64,000 nucleotides of DNA from the NCBI RefSeq assembly GCF_017814975.1, contig NZ_JAGIQA010000008.1, forward strand, positions 124,001 through 188,000. The letters are read 5' to 3'. Of this stretch, positions 26,128-36,065 are shown one piece after another. A model generated the notes under the pieces. The model saw nothing but the letters and a program-made list of their open reading frames with translations, was not told the origin of the DNA and searched no databases. Every line of letters starts with the position of its first letter. Position 1 is the stretch's first letter. Both the position numbers and the translations under genes were made by a program. This DNA is from Cupriavidus consociatus (lineage in GTDB: Bacteria; Pseudomonadota; Gammaproteobacteria; Burkholderiales; Burkholderiaceae).

Positions 26128-27702
26128 ATGATGATGTCCGCACGCGACTATGAAGAGTCGCTCCGCCAGTACAGCCCCAAAGTCTTTGTCGATGGCCGTC
26201 TGGTCGAGAGCGTGGTCGATGAACCCGCGTTCCGGCCCGGCGTGAATGCTGTTGGCCTCACTTACGACTATGCGCTGGAGGCGAAGTACGCGCCCATCAT
26301 GACCGCGACCCAAGCGAGCAGCGGCAAGGTGGTGAATCGCCTTCTGCACATCAACACCAGCAGCGGCGACCTGCTGAACAAGCTCGAAGCCGTTCGCTTG
26401 GTCTGCCAGGAAACTGGATGCGCCCAGCGCTATCTGACACACGATGCCTTGAACGCGATCCACCAGGTATCGGCGCGCATTGACGACGCCAAGGGCACGA
26501 CCGAGCATCGCGACCGCTTCCAGGCGTATCTCCATGACATCCAGGACCGCGACCTGACGCTGGGTGTAGCCATGACCGATGCGAAGGGTGACCGCAGCAA
26601 GCGCCCGCATCAGCAAGGCAATCCGGATACCTATGTCCACATCACGCATCGCGACGGCAAGGGCATCCGTATCTCCGGTACGAAAGCGATCGTGACCGGC
26701 GCACCCTACATGCATGAATTCCTCGTCATGCCGTGCCGAAACATGAGCAAGGAAGACGCCGACTTCGCGGTGTGCTGCGCTGTTCCGGTTGACGCCCCCG
26801 GCATCACGATCGTCGCTCGTCCCGCTGGACGTCCTGGCGAGAAGGCAGCGCTGTTCTCGAACAAATATGGTCAATCAACGGGCGTCGTGGTATTCCAGGA
26901 CGTGTTCGTGCCGTGGGAACGCGTGTTCTACGCCGGCGAATGGGAACATAGCGGCTACATGACCTACAACTACGCGACGCACCACCGCCATAGCTGTATC
27001 GGAGCGCGCGCGGGCTTCGGCGACCTGCTGATCGGCGCTGGCGCTCTCATGTGCGAGGCTAACGGCTTTGATCCGGGCGAAGAATCCCACCTCCGCGACC
27101 AGATGGTCGAACTGATCAAGATCACGGAAGGCTTCTATGCATGTGGCGTTGCGTCGTCGGTGTACGCCACTCAGGACGTACCTGCACAGAGCTTTGTTCC
27201 CGATCATGTCTTCTCGAACATTGGCAAGCTCCTGCTCGCTACCCAGATCTACGACATGCACAAGATCGCCCACTATGTCTCGGGCGGCCTGATCGTCGCA
27301 CTGCCTGGCCCTGACGAAGACCACAATCCGCATACCGCGGCGACCCTGAGCGAGGTGTTGCGTGCGAACCCGGATGTACCGTACGAGAAGCGTATTGAGA
27401 CCGCTCGCTTTATTGAAGATCTGACGGCCTCGTATCAGGGTGGCTGGTATTCCGTCATCAGCCTCCACGGAGGCGGCTCGCCGGAAGCCATGAAGCGGGA
27501 GATCTATCGCAACTATCCGGTCGGCTCCAAGGTCCAGCTTGTCGAGCGTCTGCTGGATCGTGGCTTGACAGAAGATCCGAATCGCGCGATCACGCGCAAC
27601 ACCCAACCTGGCAAGTGCTGCACGCAAGGCTGCACGGTACCGGGCGCGCCGGTGATGGTGGATCTCCCCGAGCTTCCGTCGAAGAAGTCTGCCAACGGCT
27701 GA
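26128..27702 (+). CDS. AbfD/HpaB-superfamily protein lacking two cluster ligands
   Basis: A 524-residue protein of the 4-hydroxybutyryl-CoA dehydratase / 4-hydroxyphenylacetate 3-hydroxylase superfamily (acyl-CoA dehydrogenase-like fold, FAD). VAMTDAKGDR and SLHGGGSPEAMKRE place it nearer AbfD than HpaB. AbfD binds [4Fe-4S] through three Cys and one His; aligned by eye, Cys98 and His286 remain, but the other two positions are Tyr102 (CAQRY) and Ala293 (SCIGA). It is therefore unlikely to be a standard dehydratase and may act as a flavin-only enzyme. AAAGGAG precedes a triple ATG. An acyl-CoA ligase gene follows. Confidence 0.65.
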   Translation: MMMSARDYEESLRQYSPKVFVDGRLVESVVDEPAFRPGVNAVGLTYDYALEAKYAPIMTATQASSGKVVNRLLHINTSSGDLLNKLEAVRLVCQETGCAQRYLTHDALNAIHQVSARIDDAKGTTEHRDRFQAYLHDIQDRDLTLGVAMTDAKGDRSKRPHQQGNPDTYVHITHRDGKGIRISGTKAIVTGAPYMHEFLVMPCRNMSKEDADFAVCCAVPVDAPGITIVARPAGRPGEKAALFSNKYGQSTGVVVFQDVFVPWERVFYAGEWEHSGYMTYNYATHHRHSCIGARAGFGDLLIGAGALMCEANGFDPGEESHLRDQMVELIKITEGFYACGVASSVYATQDVPAQSFVPDHVFSNIGKLLLATQIYDMHKIAHYVSGGLIVALPGPDEDHNPHTAATLSEVLRANPDVPYEKRIETARFIEDLTASYQGGWYSVISLHGGGSPEAMKREIYRNYPVGSKVQLVERLLDRGLTEDPNRAITRNTQPGKCCTQGCTVPGAPVMVDLPELPSKKSANG

Positions 27703-27746
27703 TTCGCTCAATTCCCATCCATCCGAGCAAGCGTGTGGGAGACAAC

Positions 27747-29692
27747 ATGAATTATGAGATGGAACGGGCCGATTGGGAGCGCGATCCAATTGGCTACTGG
27801 CAAGAGGCCGCTGCGATGGTGGATTGGCATGAACCCTGGACGAATGTCCTGGTTCAGCAACCAGAAAACCGATACACCTGGTTCGACGGCGCTACCACCA
27901 ATGCCAGCTACAACTGCCTCGACCGGCATGTCAAAGCCGGCCGGGGGCAGCAAGTCGCGATCGCATATGAGAGTCCCGTAACCGGAACGTCACAGACCAT
28001 CACGTATGCGACGCTGACGGAGCGTGTTTCAAGGTCGCAGGCGTGCTGCATCAACAAGGCGTGGAAGCTGGCGATGTGGTGGTTATCTACATGCCCGTCA
28101 TCCCCGAAGCACTCATCGCGATGCTTGCATGTGCGCGCATTGGTGCTACCCATTGCGTGGTTTTCGGCGGCTTCGCCGCGAACGAGCTTGCGACGCGATT
28201 GCGGGACACCTCTCCGAAGGCAATCCTCACCGCCTCATGTGGCTTCGAGGCGAAGCGGGTCATCCCTTACAAGGAAACCCTTCGCGAGGCGATCCACCTC
28301 GCAGCATGGCAGGGACCGACGCTTGTGTACCAGCGCAAGCAGGTGCCCGCCATGCTCGGGGTCGATGACATCGACTGGGAAGAGGCAGAGCGCGAAGCAC
28401 CTCCCTGTCCGCCATTGGCTGTGCCTTCCACTCATCCCCTCTATATCCTTCATACATCGGGTACAACGGGAGCGCCCAAGGGCATTGTCCGTGATACGGG
28501 CGGCTACATGACCGCTCTGCTATGGTCCATGCGGAATATCTACGGCTGCGGACCCGGCGATGTGTTTTGGGCCGCGTCCGACGTAGGCTGGGTGGTCGGT
28601 CATTCGTATATGACATATGGCCCTCTGCTTAAGGGCTGCACCACAGTGCTTTACGAGGGCAAGCCGGTCGGTACACCGGACAACGCATCGTTCTGGCGGG
28701 TGATCGAACGGCATAGGGTCAACGTGCTCTTCTGCGCCCCAACGGCACTGCGAGCGATTCGCAAGGCAGACCCCGCTGGTTTGGCTTTACGTCATCCCTC
28801 CGGAGGGCAATGGCTTTACCAGTACAACATCAACAGTCTGCGTGCGGTCTTCCTTGCGGGCGAACGATGTGACTCGCCCACGGCGAACTGGGCGGAAGAG
28901 TTGCTGGGGCGACCAGTGCTCGATCATTGGTGGCAAACGGAGGCGGGCTGGTCGATCACAGCGGCTACGCCTGCGGAAGCCAGCGCGGGCGTCATTCCGC
29001 CCGGGGCTGCAGGACGAGCCATGCCGGGATGGGACGTTCAATGTGTCGACGACGATGGCCAACCGCTTCAGGCAGGAAGCTCAGGCAACATCGTCTGCGG
29101 AGTGCCCTTGCCGCCGGGGGCCATGACCACCATCTGGAATGCTCATGACCGGTACGTCAGCTCGTACTTTACGCGCTTTGATCGCTGGTACGACACAGGG
29201 GATGCTGGCTTCATCGATCCCAATGGCTATGTCCATGTGATGGGTCGTACCGACGACGTGATCAACGTCGCGGGCCACCGGCTGTCAACGGGTGCGATTG
29301 AAGAGGTTGTCGCAAAGCTCGACAAAGTGGCCGAGTGCGCTGTGGTGGGAATGGCGCATCCGATAAAAGGCCAGGTTCCGATAGCCTTTGTTGTGCTGCG
29401 CGATGATGCCCAGTGCCTGCCCGCCGATGCAGAATCGGAGGCCATCAAAGCGGTCCGGGACAATCTTGGTGCGATTGCAACGATGCAGGCGGCGTTTGTC
29501 GTCGACAAACTTCCCAAGACGCGATCCGGCAAGATACTTCGCCGGACGCTCTTGCAGATGGTCGACGGGATACCTGCCTCGATTCCCGCAACGATTGAGG
29601 ATGCTTCAGTAGTCTCCGAAATTGAACGGGTGGTTAAGGCGCGTGGTGTCCAGGGCGAATCGATTGATGCCGATCGAGGTGAGCATCGATAG
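27747..29692 (+). pseudogene. propionyl-CoA synthetase-like ligase, frameshifted
   Basis: An acyl-adenylate/CoA ligase of the Acs/PrpE type, ~648 codons. The N-terminal part (from ATG 27747) reads to ITYATLTERVS. The rest is in another frame and starts with VAGVLHQQGVEAGDVVVIYM. One missing base near 28029-28031 explains the shift. Beyond it, all motifs are intact: YILHTSGTTGAPKG, the WWQTEAGW region and the catalytic lysine in LPKTRSGKILRRTL. If the sequence is right, the protein is broken; otherwise it is a full-length ligase. It probably activates the acid used by the AbfD-like protein. Confidence 0.75.
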
Positions 29693-29755
29693 TTGAACCC
29701 AGGCGGTGGAGCATTCTTTGCGCATTGCTTCACCGCCCTCAACGCGGAGGAAAAC

Positions 29756-30286
29756 ATGGTTCACATCGCAAACGAATCGGTTCTGCTTCTCGTGGACATT
29801 CAGCAGCGCCTGATGCCCAGCATCTTCGAGGGCGACCGTGTGGTTAAGGAAGCCGTCCGTCTCGCGCGCATTGCTCAAATCCTCGACGTTCCCATCATTG
29901 GTACAGAACAAAGTCCGGAAGGATTGGGAGAGAACGTAGTCGACATCAAGATGCTCTGCGATCAAACGCTGACCAAACATCATTTCGACGGCTGCGAGGA
30001 TGGCCTCGTCGAGGCGCTGCCCGGGCAACGGCGACATGTCATCGTTGCAGGATGCGAAGCCCACGTTTGCGTCTTGCAGACCTGTATGGGCCTTCTCAAG
30101 CGCCATGCTGAAGTAACGGTGGTTGTCGACGCAATAGGTTCTCGCACTGAACGCAACTACAAGGCGGCGCTGCATCGCCTTGCCGAGGCGGGGGCCACCT
30201 TTGCGACGGTCGAGATGATTGCGTTTGAATGGATGGAGACAAGCAAGCATCCGAGGTTCCGGGACGTGCTTGCACTCGTGCGATAG
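29756..30286 (+). CDS. isochorismatase-family cysteine hydrolase
   Basis: A 176-residue hydrolase: Asp14 in LLLVDIQQRLMP, Lys74 in LTKHHFD and Cys105 in GCEAHVCVLQT form the family's catalytic triad. Members hydrolyse amides, ureas or vinyl ethers; the substrate is unknown. CGGAGG precedes the ATG at 29756. It sits between the acyl-CoA ligase and an aromatic-acid-type transporter, consistent with one catabolic operon. Confidence 0.82.
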   Translation: MVHIANESVLLLVDIQQRLMPSIFEGDRVVKEAVRLARIAQILDVPIIGTEQSPEGLGENVVDIKMLCDQTLTKHHFDGCEDGLVEALPGQRRHVIVAGCEAHVCVLQTCMGLLKRHAEVTVVVDAIGSRTERNYKAALHRLAEAGATFATVEMIAFEWMETSKHPRFRDVLALVR

Positions 30287-30564
30287 CGCCAGGTTCCCGC
30301 TCCGATACTCTTCCCCGACCCGGCATTGGTCGCGCCTGTGACCTAGCCGAGATCGCCTCAATCCCCAAAAACGGGGAGTGAGACACCAGGCTGTCCCGAC
30401 ATGCAACGTCGAGCGGCTGTTGGGGACCCCTTTCCTCTCGTAGCGCCGACTACCGCACTAGTTGCGCCTGCTCGGTCGCGCCCTGACTTAGCAGGAGGCA
30501 GCAACCAAAGATACCGGATTCCTGTCGGAACATTAAAAGCATTCTCTGGTGAAGGAGACACACC

Positions 30565-31941
30565 ATGCAGCACATAGAAGTGAACAAGTTGGTCGATGAG
30601 GCCAAGTTCAACAGATTCCACGCCAAGGTGCTGGCGTGGTGCCTTCTGGTCATCATTATCGACGGCTACGATATCGCTGTCGCGGGTGCCGCGCTTCCGT
30701 CCATCATGAAGGAAATGGGTGTCGACGCCTCGACGGCGGGCTTTATGACCAGTTCGGCGCTGTTTGGCATGATGTTTGGTGCGATCTTCCTGGGCGCCTT
30801 GTCGGACAAGATCGGGCGCCGATGGACGATTTCCATTTGCGTACTCTTGTTCAGTATCTTCACAGCAGCGGCCGGACTGACGCATGACCCCGTTACCTTC
30901 AGCGTGATGCGATTTATCGCGGGGCTTGGTCTTGGTGGTGTCATGCCAAACATCGTTGCGCAGATGACCGAATACTCGCCGCAACGCATCCGCAGCTTCA
31001 TGACAACCGTGATGTTCTCCGGCTACGCTGTCGGAGGCATCCTTGCCGCTGCGCTCGGCAAGCAGTTCATCGCTGAGTTCGGATGGCAGGTCGTGTTCTT
31101 TGCAGCCGGCGTGCCGGTTCTATTAATTCCAATTATTCTTAAGACCATGCCGGAGTCGTTGTCATTCCTGATGGCGCGCCAGGATGCACAACAGTTGCAT
31201 CGGGTAGTCCGACAAATCGACCCACGGATAGAGACGCATCCTGACGATCAGTTTCATGCGCTGCATCAAGGCAATTCTGCTGGCGCGCCGGCAGCCGAGC
31301 TTTTTCAGGATGGTCGCGGTGTAAGCACGTTCATGTTTTGGATCGCTTTCTTTACGGGCCTCTTCATGATCTATGCGTTGAGCACATGGCTGACCAAGCT
31401 GATGGCCATGTCGGGCTATAGCCTGGGCTCGGCGCTGAGCTTTGTTATTGCCTTGAATCTCGGTGCCATCGTTGGCGCAATTGGCGGCGGGTGGCTCGCT
31501 GACCGCTTCCACATTAAGTGGGTCCTCGTAGCAATGTACGCACTCGGAGCGGTCTATCTGTACATGATGACATTCAAGCTCTCGACCGAAGTGCTCTACC
31601 TTGTCGTCGGGGCCGTCGGTGCATGTACCACTGGCGCGCAGCTCATTGCCTATGCCTATTGCGCACAGTTTTACCCAATGTCGATCCGCTCCACGGGTAT
31701 CGGCATGGCGTCTGGCATTGGTCGATCCGGGGCGATCGCTGCGCCGATGCTAATCGGGCTGATCGTTTCCTTGAAGCTGCCACTGCAGCACAATTTTCTG
31801 GTAATTGGCGCGGCGGGCCTGGTTGGCGCCGTGGCGCTAGCCTGTATCAACCACCGGCGATCTGCGTCCAGGCAGTATGTCGACACGGAGTTGAATTCCG
31901 CCTCCACGGAAAGGCAGGAACTGCTGGACCTTCCTACATAA
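30565..31941 (+). CDS. AAHS-family MFS transporter
   Basis: A 458-residue transporter of the aromatic acid:H+ symporter group (PcaK/BenK/MhpT-like). The first membrane helix carries the diagnostic DGYDIAVAGAALP, followed by GALSDKIGRRWTI and VMRFIAGLGLGGVMPN; twelve hydrophobic segments can be counted. AAGGAGACACACC precedes the ATG. It ends the 26-32 kb operon and probably imports its acidic substrate. A bidirectional hairpin follows. Confidence 0.82.
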   Translation: MQHIEVNKLVDEAKFNRFHAKVLAWCLLVIIIDGYDIAVAGAALPSIMKEMGVDASTAGFMTSSALFGMMFGAIFLGALSDKIGRRWTISICVLLFSIFTAAAGLTHDPVTFSVMRFIAGLGLGGVMPNIVAQMTEYSPQRIRSFMTTVMFSGYAVGGILAAALGKQFIAEFGWQVVFFAAGVPVLLIPIILKTMPESLSFLMARQDAQQLHRVVRQIDPRIETHPDDQFHALHQGNSAGAPAAELFQDGRGVSTFMFWIAFFTGLFMIYALSTWLTKLMAMSGYSLGSALSFVIALNLGAIVGAIGGGWLADRFHIKWVLVAMYALGAVYLYMMTFKLSTEVLYLVVGAVGACTTGAQLIAYAYCAQFYPMSIRSTGIGMASGIGRSGAIAAPMLIGLIVSLKLPLQHNFLVIGAAGLVGAVALACINHRRSASRQYVDTELNSASTERQELLDLPT

Positions 31942-31971
31942 ACGTTCAGCAAATATGTGACCACCGTCGTT

Positions 31972-31996
31972 GGAACGTTGAGAGCCTCAACGTTCC
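31972..31996. terminator. hairpin between convergent genes
   Basis: GGAACGTTGA and TCAACGTTCC pair perfectly over 10 bp across GAGCC. It lies between the AAHS transporter and the convergent LysR gene and could terminate both. No T-run on either side. Confidence 0.5.
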
Positions 31997-31997
31997 G

Positions 31998-32942
31998 TCA
32001 ACGGCGCGGCTTCCGGCTCGGGTTCGGTAGCTCATGTAGGCGATCGGCAGGCAAATGACGCTGTAACCATTCGATACACACTTTGATCTTCGCGGACGCT
32101 TCGAGCCGCTCCGGATATACGGCCCAGACGTTAGCCTCTTGCGCATAGCCCGGGAGGATTTGCCGTAGCTGACCAGAATCGAGCAGGGGCTTCACATCCC
32201 ACATTGAGCGCAACAGAATGCCACGGCCCTCGACCGCCCACTGCACTGCGATCTCGCCATGATTGGTGGAGAGCTGCCCGCGCACCTTCACAGATTCGTC
32301 GCCAGCCGGCCCGCGCAAGCGCCAGACACCAAACGGATGGTCGCGCTCTTTAATGATCAGGCAGTCATGATTCGGCAGATCTGCTAGCGAGCGAGGCATG
32401 CCTGCTCTTTTGAGGTATGCGTCGGATGCGCACAGCACGCGATAGTTGGGAGCGAGCTTGCGTGCAATGTGGTGGGGTGCAATCTCGTCGCCGATACGTA
32501 TGTCAAGGTCGAACCCTTCGGCACCAACGTCCACTAGCCGATCGAAGACCTCGAACCGGATCATCAGCGCTGGATAGCGCTGGGCCAGGGCCGAGATTGC
32601 CGGGGCTACGATGTTGCGGCCAAAACCGAAGCTGCTGCTGATGCGCAGCGTCCCTCTCGGAGCCTTGCGCTTAGCCGAGATGTCGTCGAACAGGTGGTCG
32701 ACGTCGTCAAGGATCTTCTGCGCCCACAGGTATGTGCGCTCGCCGTCCTCAGTAACCGTCACGCGACGCGTAGTACGGATCAACAACTTTGCCCCGACCG
32801 CTGATTCGAGCGCTTTTACGCGCTTGGTGATGAATGCAGGCGACATCCCAAGATCGACCGCCGCCGCAGCGAAACTGGAACGCTGCGTCACGTGAACAAA
32901 CACACGCAGGTCGTCGAGGTTAGGAAGCGGTGGATTCTTCAC
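31998..32942 (-). CDS. LysR-family regulator, DmlR-like
   Basis: A 314-residue LysR protein: HTH in VTQRSSFAAAAVDLGMSPAF, ITKRVKALESAVGAKLLIRT; effector domain with SSFGFGRNIVAPAIS and CASDAYLKRAGMPRSLADLP. The start is GTG at 32942. It diverges from a tartrate/D-malate dehydrogenase gene, as dmlR and dmlA do in E. coli, where DmlR activates dmlA with D- or L-malate. The same relation is likely here. Confidence 0.8.
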   Translation of the reverse strand: MKNPPLPNLDDLRVFVHVTQRSSFAAAAVDLGMSPAFITKRVKALESAVGAKLLIRTTRRVTVTEDGERTYLWAQKILDDVDHLFDDISAKRKAPRGTLRISSSFGFGRNIVAPAISALAQRYPALMIRFEVFDRLVDVGAEGFDLDIRIGDEIAPHHIARKLAPNYRVLCASDAYLKRAGMPRSLADLPNHDCLIIKERDHPFGVWRLRGPAGDESVKVRGQLSTNHGEIAVQWAVEGRGILLRSMWDVKPLLDSGQLRQILPGYAQEANVWAVYPERLEASAKIKVCIEWLQRHLPADRLHELPNPSRKPRR

Positions 32943-32943
32943 G

Positions 32944-32968
32944 ATTCGTAAATGTTGGCTTGACGAAT
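32944..32968. promoter_or_regulatory. inverted repeat in LysR/dehydrogenase gap
   Basis: ATTCGT and ACGAAT form a perfect 6-bp inverted repeat with a 13-base spacer, beginning two bases upstream of the LysR start codon. Spacing suits a LysR-type (T-N11-A-like) site; it may regulate both genes. Confidence 0.4.
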
Positions 32969-33034
32969 GGTTCGATTATGCACCCCGTTTGCTTCCTATA
33001 CTAGCCGCATCTTTGCAACGCACTGAGGTTCGAC

Positions 33035-34120
33035 ATGAAGAGCACAACCCTGAAAATTGCAGCCATCGCTGGCGATGGCATTGGCAAGGAGGTACTCCCT
33101 GAAGGCATTAAAGTCGTGCAGGCTGCAGCCACGCTGTTCGACATCTCGCTAGAGATCAATACCTTTGAATGGGCGAGCTGCGATTACTACGCGAAGCACG
33201 GCTCAATGATGCCGGAGAATTGGAAGGAGACGCTGCTGCCCTACGACGCGATCTACTTCGGTGCGGTGGGATGGCCCGCACTTGTGCCCGACCATGTGTC
33301 GCTGTGGGGCTCACTCATAAAGTTTCGCCGCGAGTTCGACCAGTACATTAATCTGCGGCCGGTACGACTGTTCGATGGCGTCCCCTGCCCGCTCGCCAAC
33401 CGCAATCCGGGTGACATTGACTATCTGGTCGTGCGTGAAAATACCGAGGGCGAATACACGTCGATCGGCGGCATCATGTACGAGGGCACCGAACATGAGG
33501 TCGTGTCACAGCAAGCAATGTTCTCGCGCCGCGGCGCGGACCGTCTATTGCGCTATGCATTCGAGCTTGCCCGGAGCCGCGAGCGCAAGCATGTCACGGT
33601 GGCGACGAAATCCAACGGCATCGCCATTAGCATGCCCTGGTGGGACCTGCGCGCGGAGGCGATCGCCGGCGAATATCCTGACGTCGCGCTCGACAAGCAG
33701 CACATCGACATTCTGTCGGCGCGCTTCGTCCTTCAACCGAACCGCTTCGACGTGGTGGCGGCGACGAACCTGTTCGGTGACATCCTTTCCGACCTTGGCC
33801 CCGCGACCACTGGCACCATCGGCATCGCGCCATCGGCAAGCCTCAATCCCGAGCGCCGGTTTCCATCGCTGTTCGAGCCCGTGCACGGCTCAGCTCCCGA
33901 TATCGCTGGCAAGGGCATCGCCAATCCCATTGCGATGATTTGGTCCGGTGCGCTGATGCTCGACTTTCTCGGCCATCGAGCGGCACACGACGCCATCCTT
34001 GCCGGGGTCGAAAGCGTGTTGCGCGACGGACCGCACACCCGCGACCTCAGAGGGCAGGCAACGACAGCGGAGGTCGGCGACGCGATCGTGCAGCGCCTTA
34101 AGGCCGTTGCGCCGCGCTAG
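33035..34120 (+). CDS. tartrate / D-malate dehydrogenase
   Basis: A 361-residue member of the isocitrate/isopropylmalate dehydrogenase superfamily, TtuC/DmlA branch. AIAGDGIGKEVLPEG, the VRENTEGEYTSIGG block, VATKSNGIAISMPWWD and NLFGDILSDLGPATTG are all present. These enzymes oxidise D-malate to pyruvate and CO2, or tartrate, with NAD+ and Mn2+. Divergent from a DmlR-like regulator and followed 71 bases later by a Bug-type binding protein, so it probably belongs to a C4-dicarboxylate uptake and use module. Confidence 0.82.
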   Translation: MKSTTLKIAAIAGDGIGKEVLPEGIKVVQAAATLFDISLEINTFEWASCDYYAKHGSMMPENWKETLLPYDAIYFGAVGWPALVPDHVSLWGSLIKFRREFDQYINLRPVRLFDGVPCPLANRNPGDIDYLVVRENTEGEYTSIGGIMYEGTEHEVVSQQAMFSRRGADRLLRYAFELARSRERKHVTVATKSNGIAISMPWWDLRAEAIAGEYPDVALDKQHIDILSARFVLQPNRFDVVAATNLFGDILSDLGPATTGTIGIAPSASLNPERRFPSLFEPVHGSAPDIAGKGIANPIAMIWSGALMLDFLGHRAAHDAILAGVESVLRDGPHTRDLRGQATTAEVGDAIVQRLKAVAPR

Positions 34121-34191
34121 GGCAACAAGGCGCTAAACCACCGTTGGGCCCGAAAGCCCGAAGTCCCAAGGAAGAGGAAGTAGGAGACAAA

Positions 34192-35193
34192 ATGCACATG
34201 AAACTTGCATGGAAGACCCCTGCGCTGAAGCCGGCGATTGCCGTACTTGCGCTAACCGCGGTTTGGCTGAGCCCTGCGAGGGCTCAAGGATATCCGACCC
34301 GTCCCATCACGATGGTGATTCCGTTCGCGGCAGGCGGTCCGACCGATCTACTCGGTCGCTCCCTGGCTCAGGCCATGAGCGCAGTGCTTAACCAATCAGT
34401 TGTCGTCGAGAACCGACCCGGCGCAGGCGGTACCCTTGCATCAGCGGCCGTGGCTCGAGCACAACCGGATGGCTATACGGTCCTGCTGCATCATATCGGC
34501 ATGTCCACGGCACCAGCACTCTATCGAAAGCTCAATTTCAATCCGCTGCAGGCGTATGAGTACATCGGCCATGTCGCTGACGTGCCGATGACTGTGGTCG
34601 GCCGCCCTGACCTACCACCAATCACGCCAAAGGAATTTATCGCTTACATGAAGGCGAATGGCAGCAAGGTGAACATCGCCCATGCGGGCCTTGGTGCGGC
34701 ATCGCATTTATGTGGCATGCTGCTGCAACAGGCGATTGGCTCCGAAGCAACAACCGTCCCGTATCAGGATACCGGCCCTGCAATGACTGGACTGATGGGC
34801 AAGCAGGTTGATGCAATGTGTGACCAGACCATGCAGACCATGTCCTATATCAAGGCAGGCAAGGTCAAGTTCTATGGCGTCACGACGAAGGAGAGATTGA
34901 GGCAGTTACCCGATGCGCCTACCATGCGCGAAGCAGGCCTCAAGGACTTCGAGGTCGTCGTCTGGCACGGCGTGTACGCGCCGAAGGGGACGCCGCCTAA
35001 CGTAACTGCGAAGCTTAACGAAGCGCTGCAGCGGGCGCTGCAGCAACCTGCTCTTGTCAAACGCCTCGACGACCTGGGCGTGCAGATCGTGGCGCCAGCC
35101 CTGCAGACGCCAAAGGGACTGCAGGAGAAGCTGAGTGCCGAGATCACTCGCTGGGGCCCGTTGATTCGCGAAGCGGGGACGTACGCGGACTAA
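34192..35193 (+). CDS. Bug/TctC-family periplasmic solute-binding protein
   Basis: A 333-residue exported binding protein. The signal peptide covers residues ~1-32, ending PARAQGYP; then ITMVIPFAAGGPTDLLGR and VVVENRPGAGGTLASAAVAR, the two hallmark blocks of the tripartite tricarboxylate family. AGGAGACAAA sets the ATG at 34192. No TctA or TctB genes are near, as is common for the orphan Bug proteins of Burkholderiales. Likely binds a dicarboxylate such as malate or tartrate, from its neighbour. Confidence 0.83.
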   Translation: MHMKLAWKTPALKPAIAVLALTAVWLSPARAQGYPTRPITMVIPFAAGGPTDLLGRSLAQAMSAVLNQSVVVENRPGAGGTLASAAVARAQPDGYTVLLHHIGMSTAPALYRKLNFNPLQAYEYIGHVADVPMTVVGRPDLPPITPKEFIAYMKANGSKVNIAHAGLGAASHLCGMLLQQAIGSEATTVPYQDTGPAMTGLMGKQVDAMCDQTMQTMSYIKAGKVKFYGVTTKERLRQLPDAPTMREAGLKDFEVVVWHGVYAPKGTPPNVTAKLNEALQRALQQPALVKRLDDLGVQIVAPALQTPKGLQEKLSAEITRWGPLIREAGTYAD

Positions 35194-35332
35194 CGCGAGC
35201 CTGCACTTCATCCACATACTTAACATGGCAAACCTGATGCGCTCCTGAATTCAACTCCCAGGCGGAGATACCAAGGCATTCCAATGTGGGCGCAACGTCG
35301 ACATGATCGTGCGAAGCACCAACAGCACGCAC

Positions 35333-35358
35333 GCGCCGCTTCTTGGTAGAAGCGGCGC
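35333..35358 (+). terminator. hairpin downstream of the Bug gene
   Basis: GCGCCGCTTCT, loop TGGT, AGAAGCGGCGC: 11-bp perfect stem, no T-run. It starts 140 bases after the stop codon. Confidence 0.45.
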
Positions 35359-35477
35359 CGACCGCTTATGCAGGATATGCGGTCATTCAACATCCTCGTA
35401 TGAGTGTCGGAGATGGGTCGGGTACGGACGGACGTACGCCTGCCCCGCTTCAATAGAGACATCGCATCTGGGAAGAT

Positions 35478-36065
35478 TCAGAGCGTGCTCTTGGGCAACA
35501 CCTTCAGTTGCGAGACATAGGCTGGCGCCCACATCTCAGCTGATGCAATCGCCTGCATCAGCGCGCGGTATTCTCCATATTGATTGGAGTTGAGGGCCGC
35601 GACCACTTTCGTGGCGAATACTGCAGGCTTGACACCTGCGTGGATGCTGAGCTTGACAAGGTCGGCGCAGGCTTCGTCAAAGATCACGCTGATTTCCCAG
35701 CCATCTTCCGTTGTGCGTTCGTAGACTGTCTCGGCCAGCGCGATAAAGTCCCACATCAGCTCGGGAGCAAGGTCACGAGCGGCATGGGCAATGGATGAGG
35801 CGATCGCCACCCGTAGGGCGTCGAGTTCTCTGGATAATTCGCTGACTTGTTCCGTGCCAAGAAACGAGGCTTGCTCACTGAGCTCGCTAATCCATTCACG
35901 AATGGCTGCGACCATCATATCGCTTCGTGGGGCGGCCAGCTCGAATCGCAGTCGACGCCACAGACGCGGATGCGTCGCGGCCATCTCAGCAAGCAGTCTC
36001 GCCTGGCGTTCCGGTCCGATGGTCGCCAAGGCCTTGGTATCAATCTCGTCTTCCGCGTTCGACAA
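35478..36065 (-). CDS. DUF6880-like protein, probably C-terminally short
   Basis: A 195-residue soluble protein like the N-terminal part of DUF6880 proteins: ALATIGPERQARLLAEMAAT, LWRRLRFELAA, LMWDFIALAETVYERT and FDEACADL. Full members are typically over 350 residues and go on after the Gln-Tyr-Gly turn (NQYGEYRALMQAI), where this one stops within ~35 residues. The start is TTG at 36065, chosen because a full AGGAGGATATCG lies before it. Function unknown. It may be a truncated copy in this accessory region. Confidence 0.6.
   Translation of the reverse strand: MSNAEDEIDTKALATIGPERQARLLAEMAATHPRLWRRLRFELAAPRSDMMVAAIREWISELSEQASFLGTEQVSELSRELDALRVAIASSIAHAARDLAPELMWDFIALAETVYERTTEDGWEISVIFDEACADLVKLSIHAGVKPAVFATKVVAALNSNQYGEYRALMQAIASAEMWAPAYVSQLKVLPKSTL

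Noticed and set aside
26875..27789. 304-codon minus-strand frame
   Set aside because: Antisense to the AbfD-like gene, no recognisable protein features.
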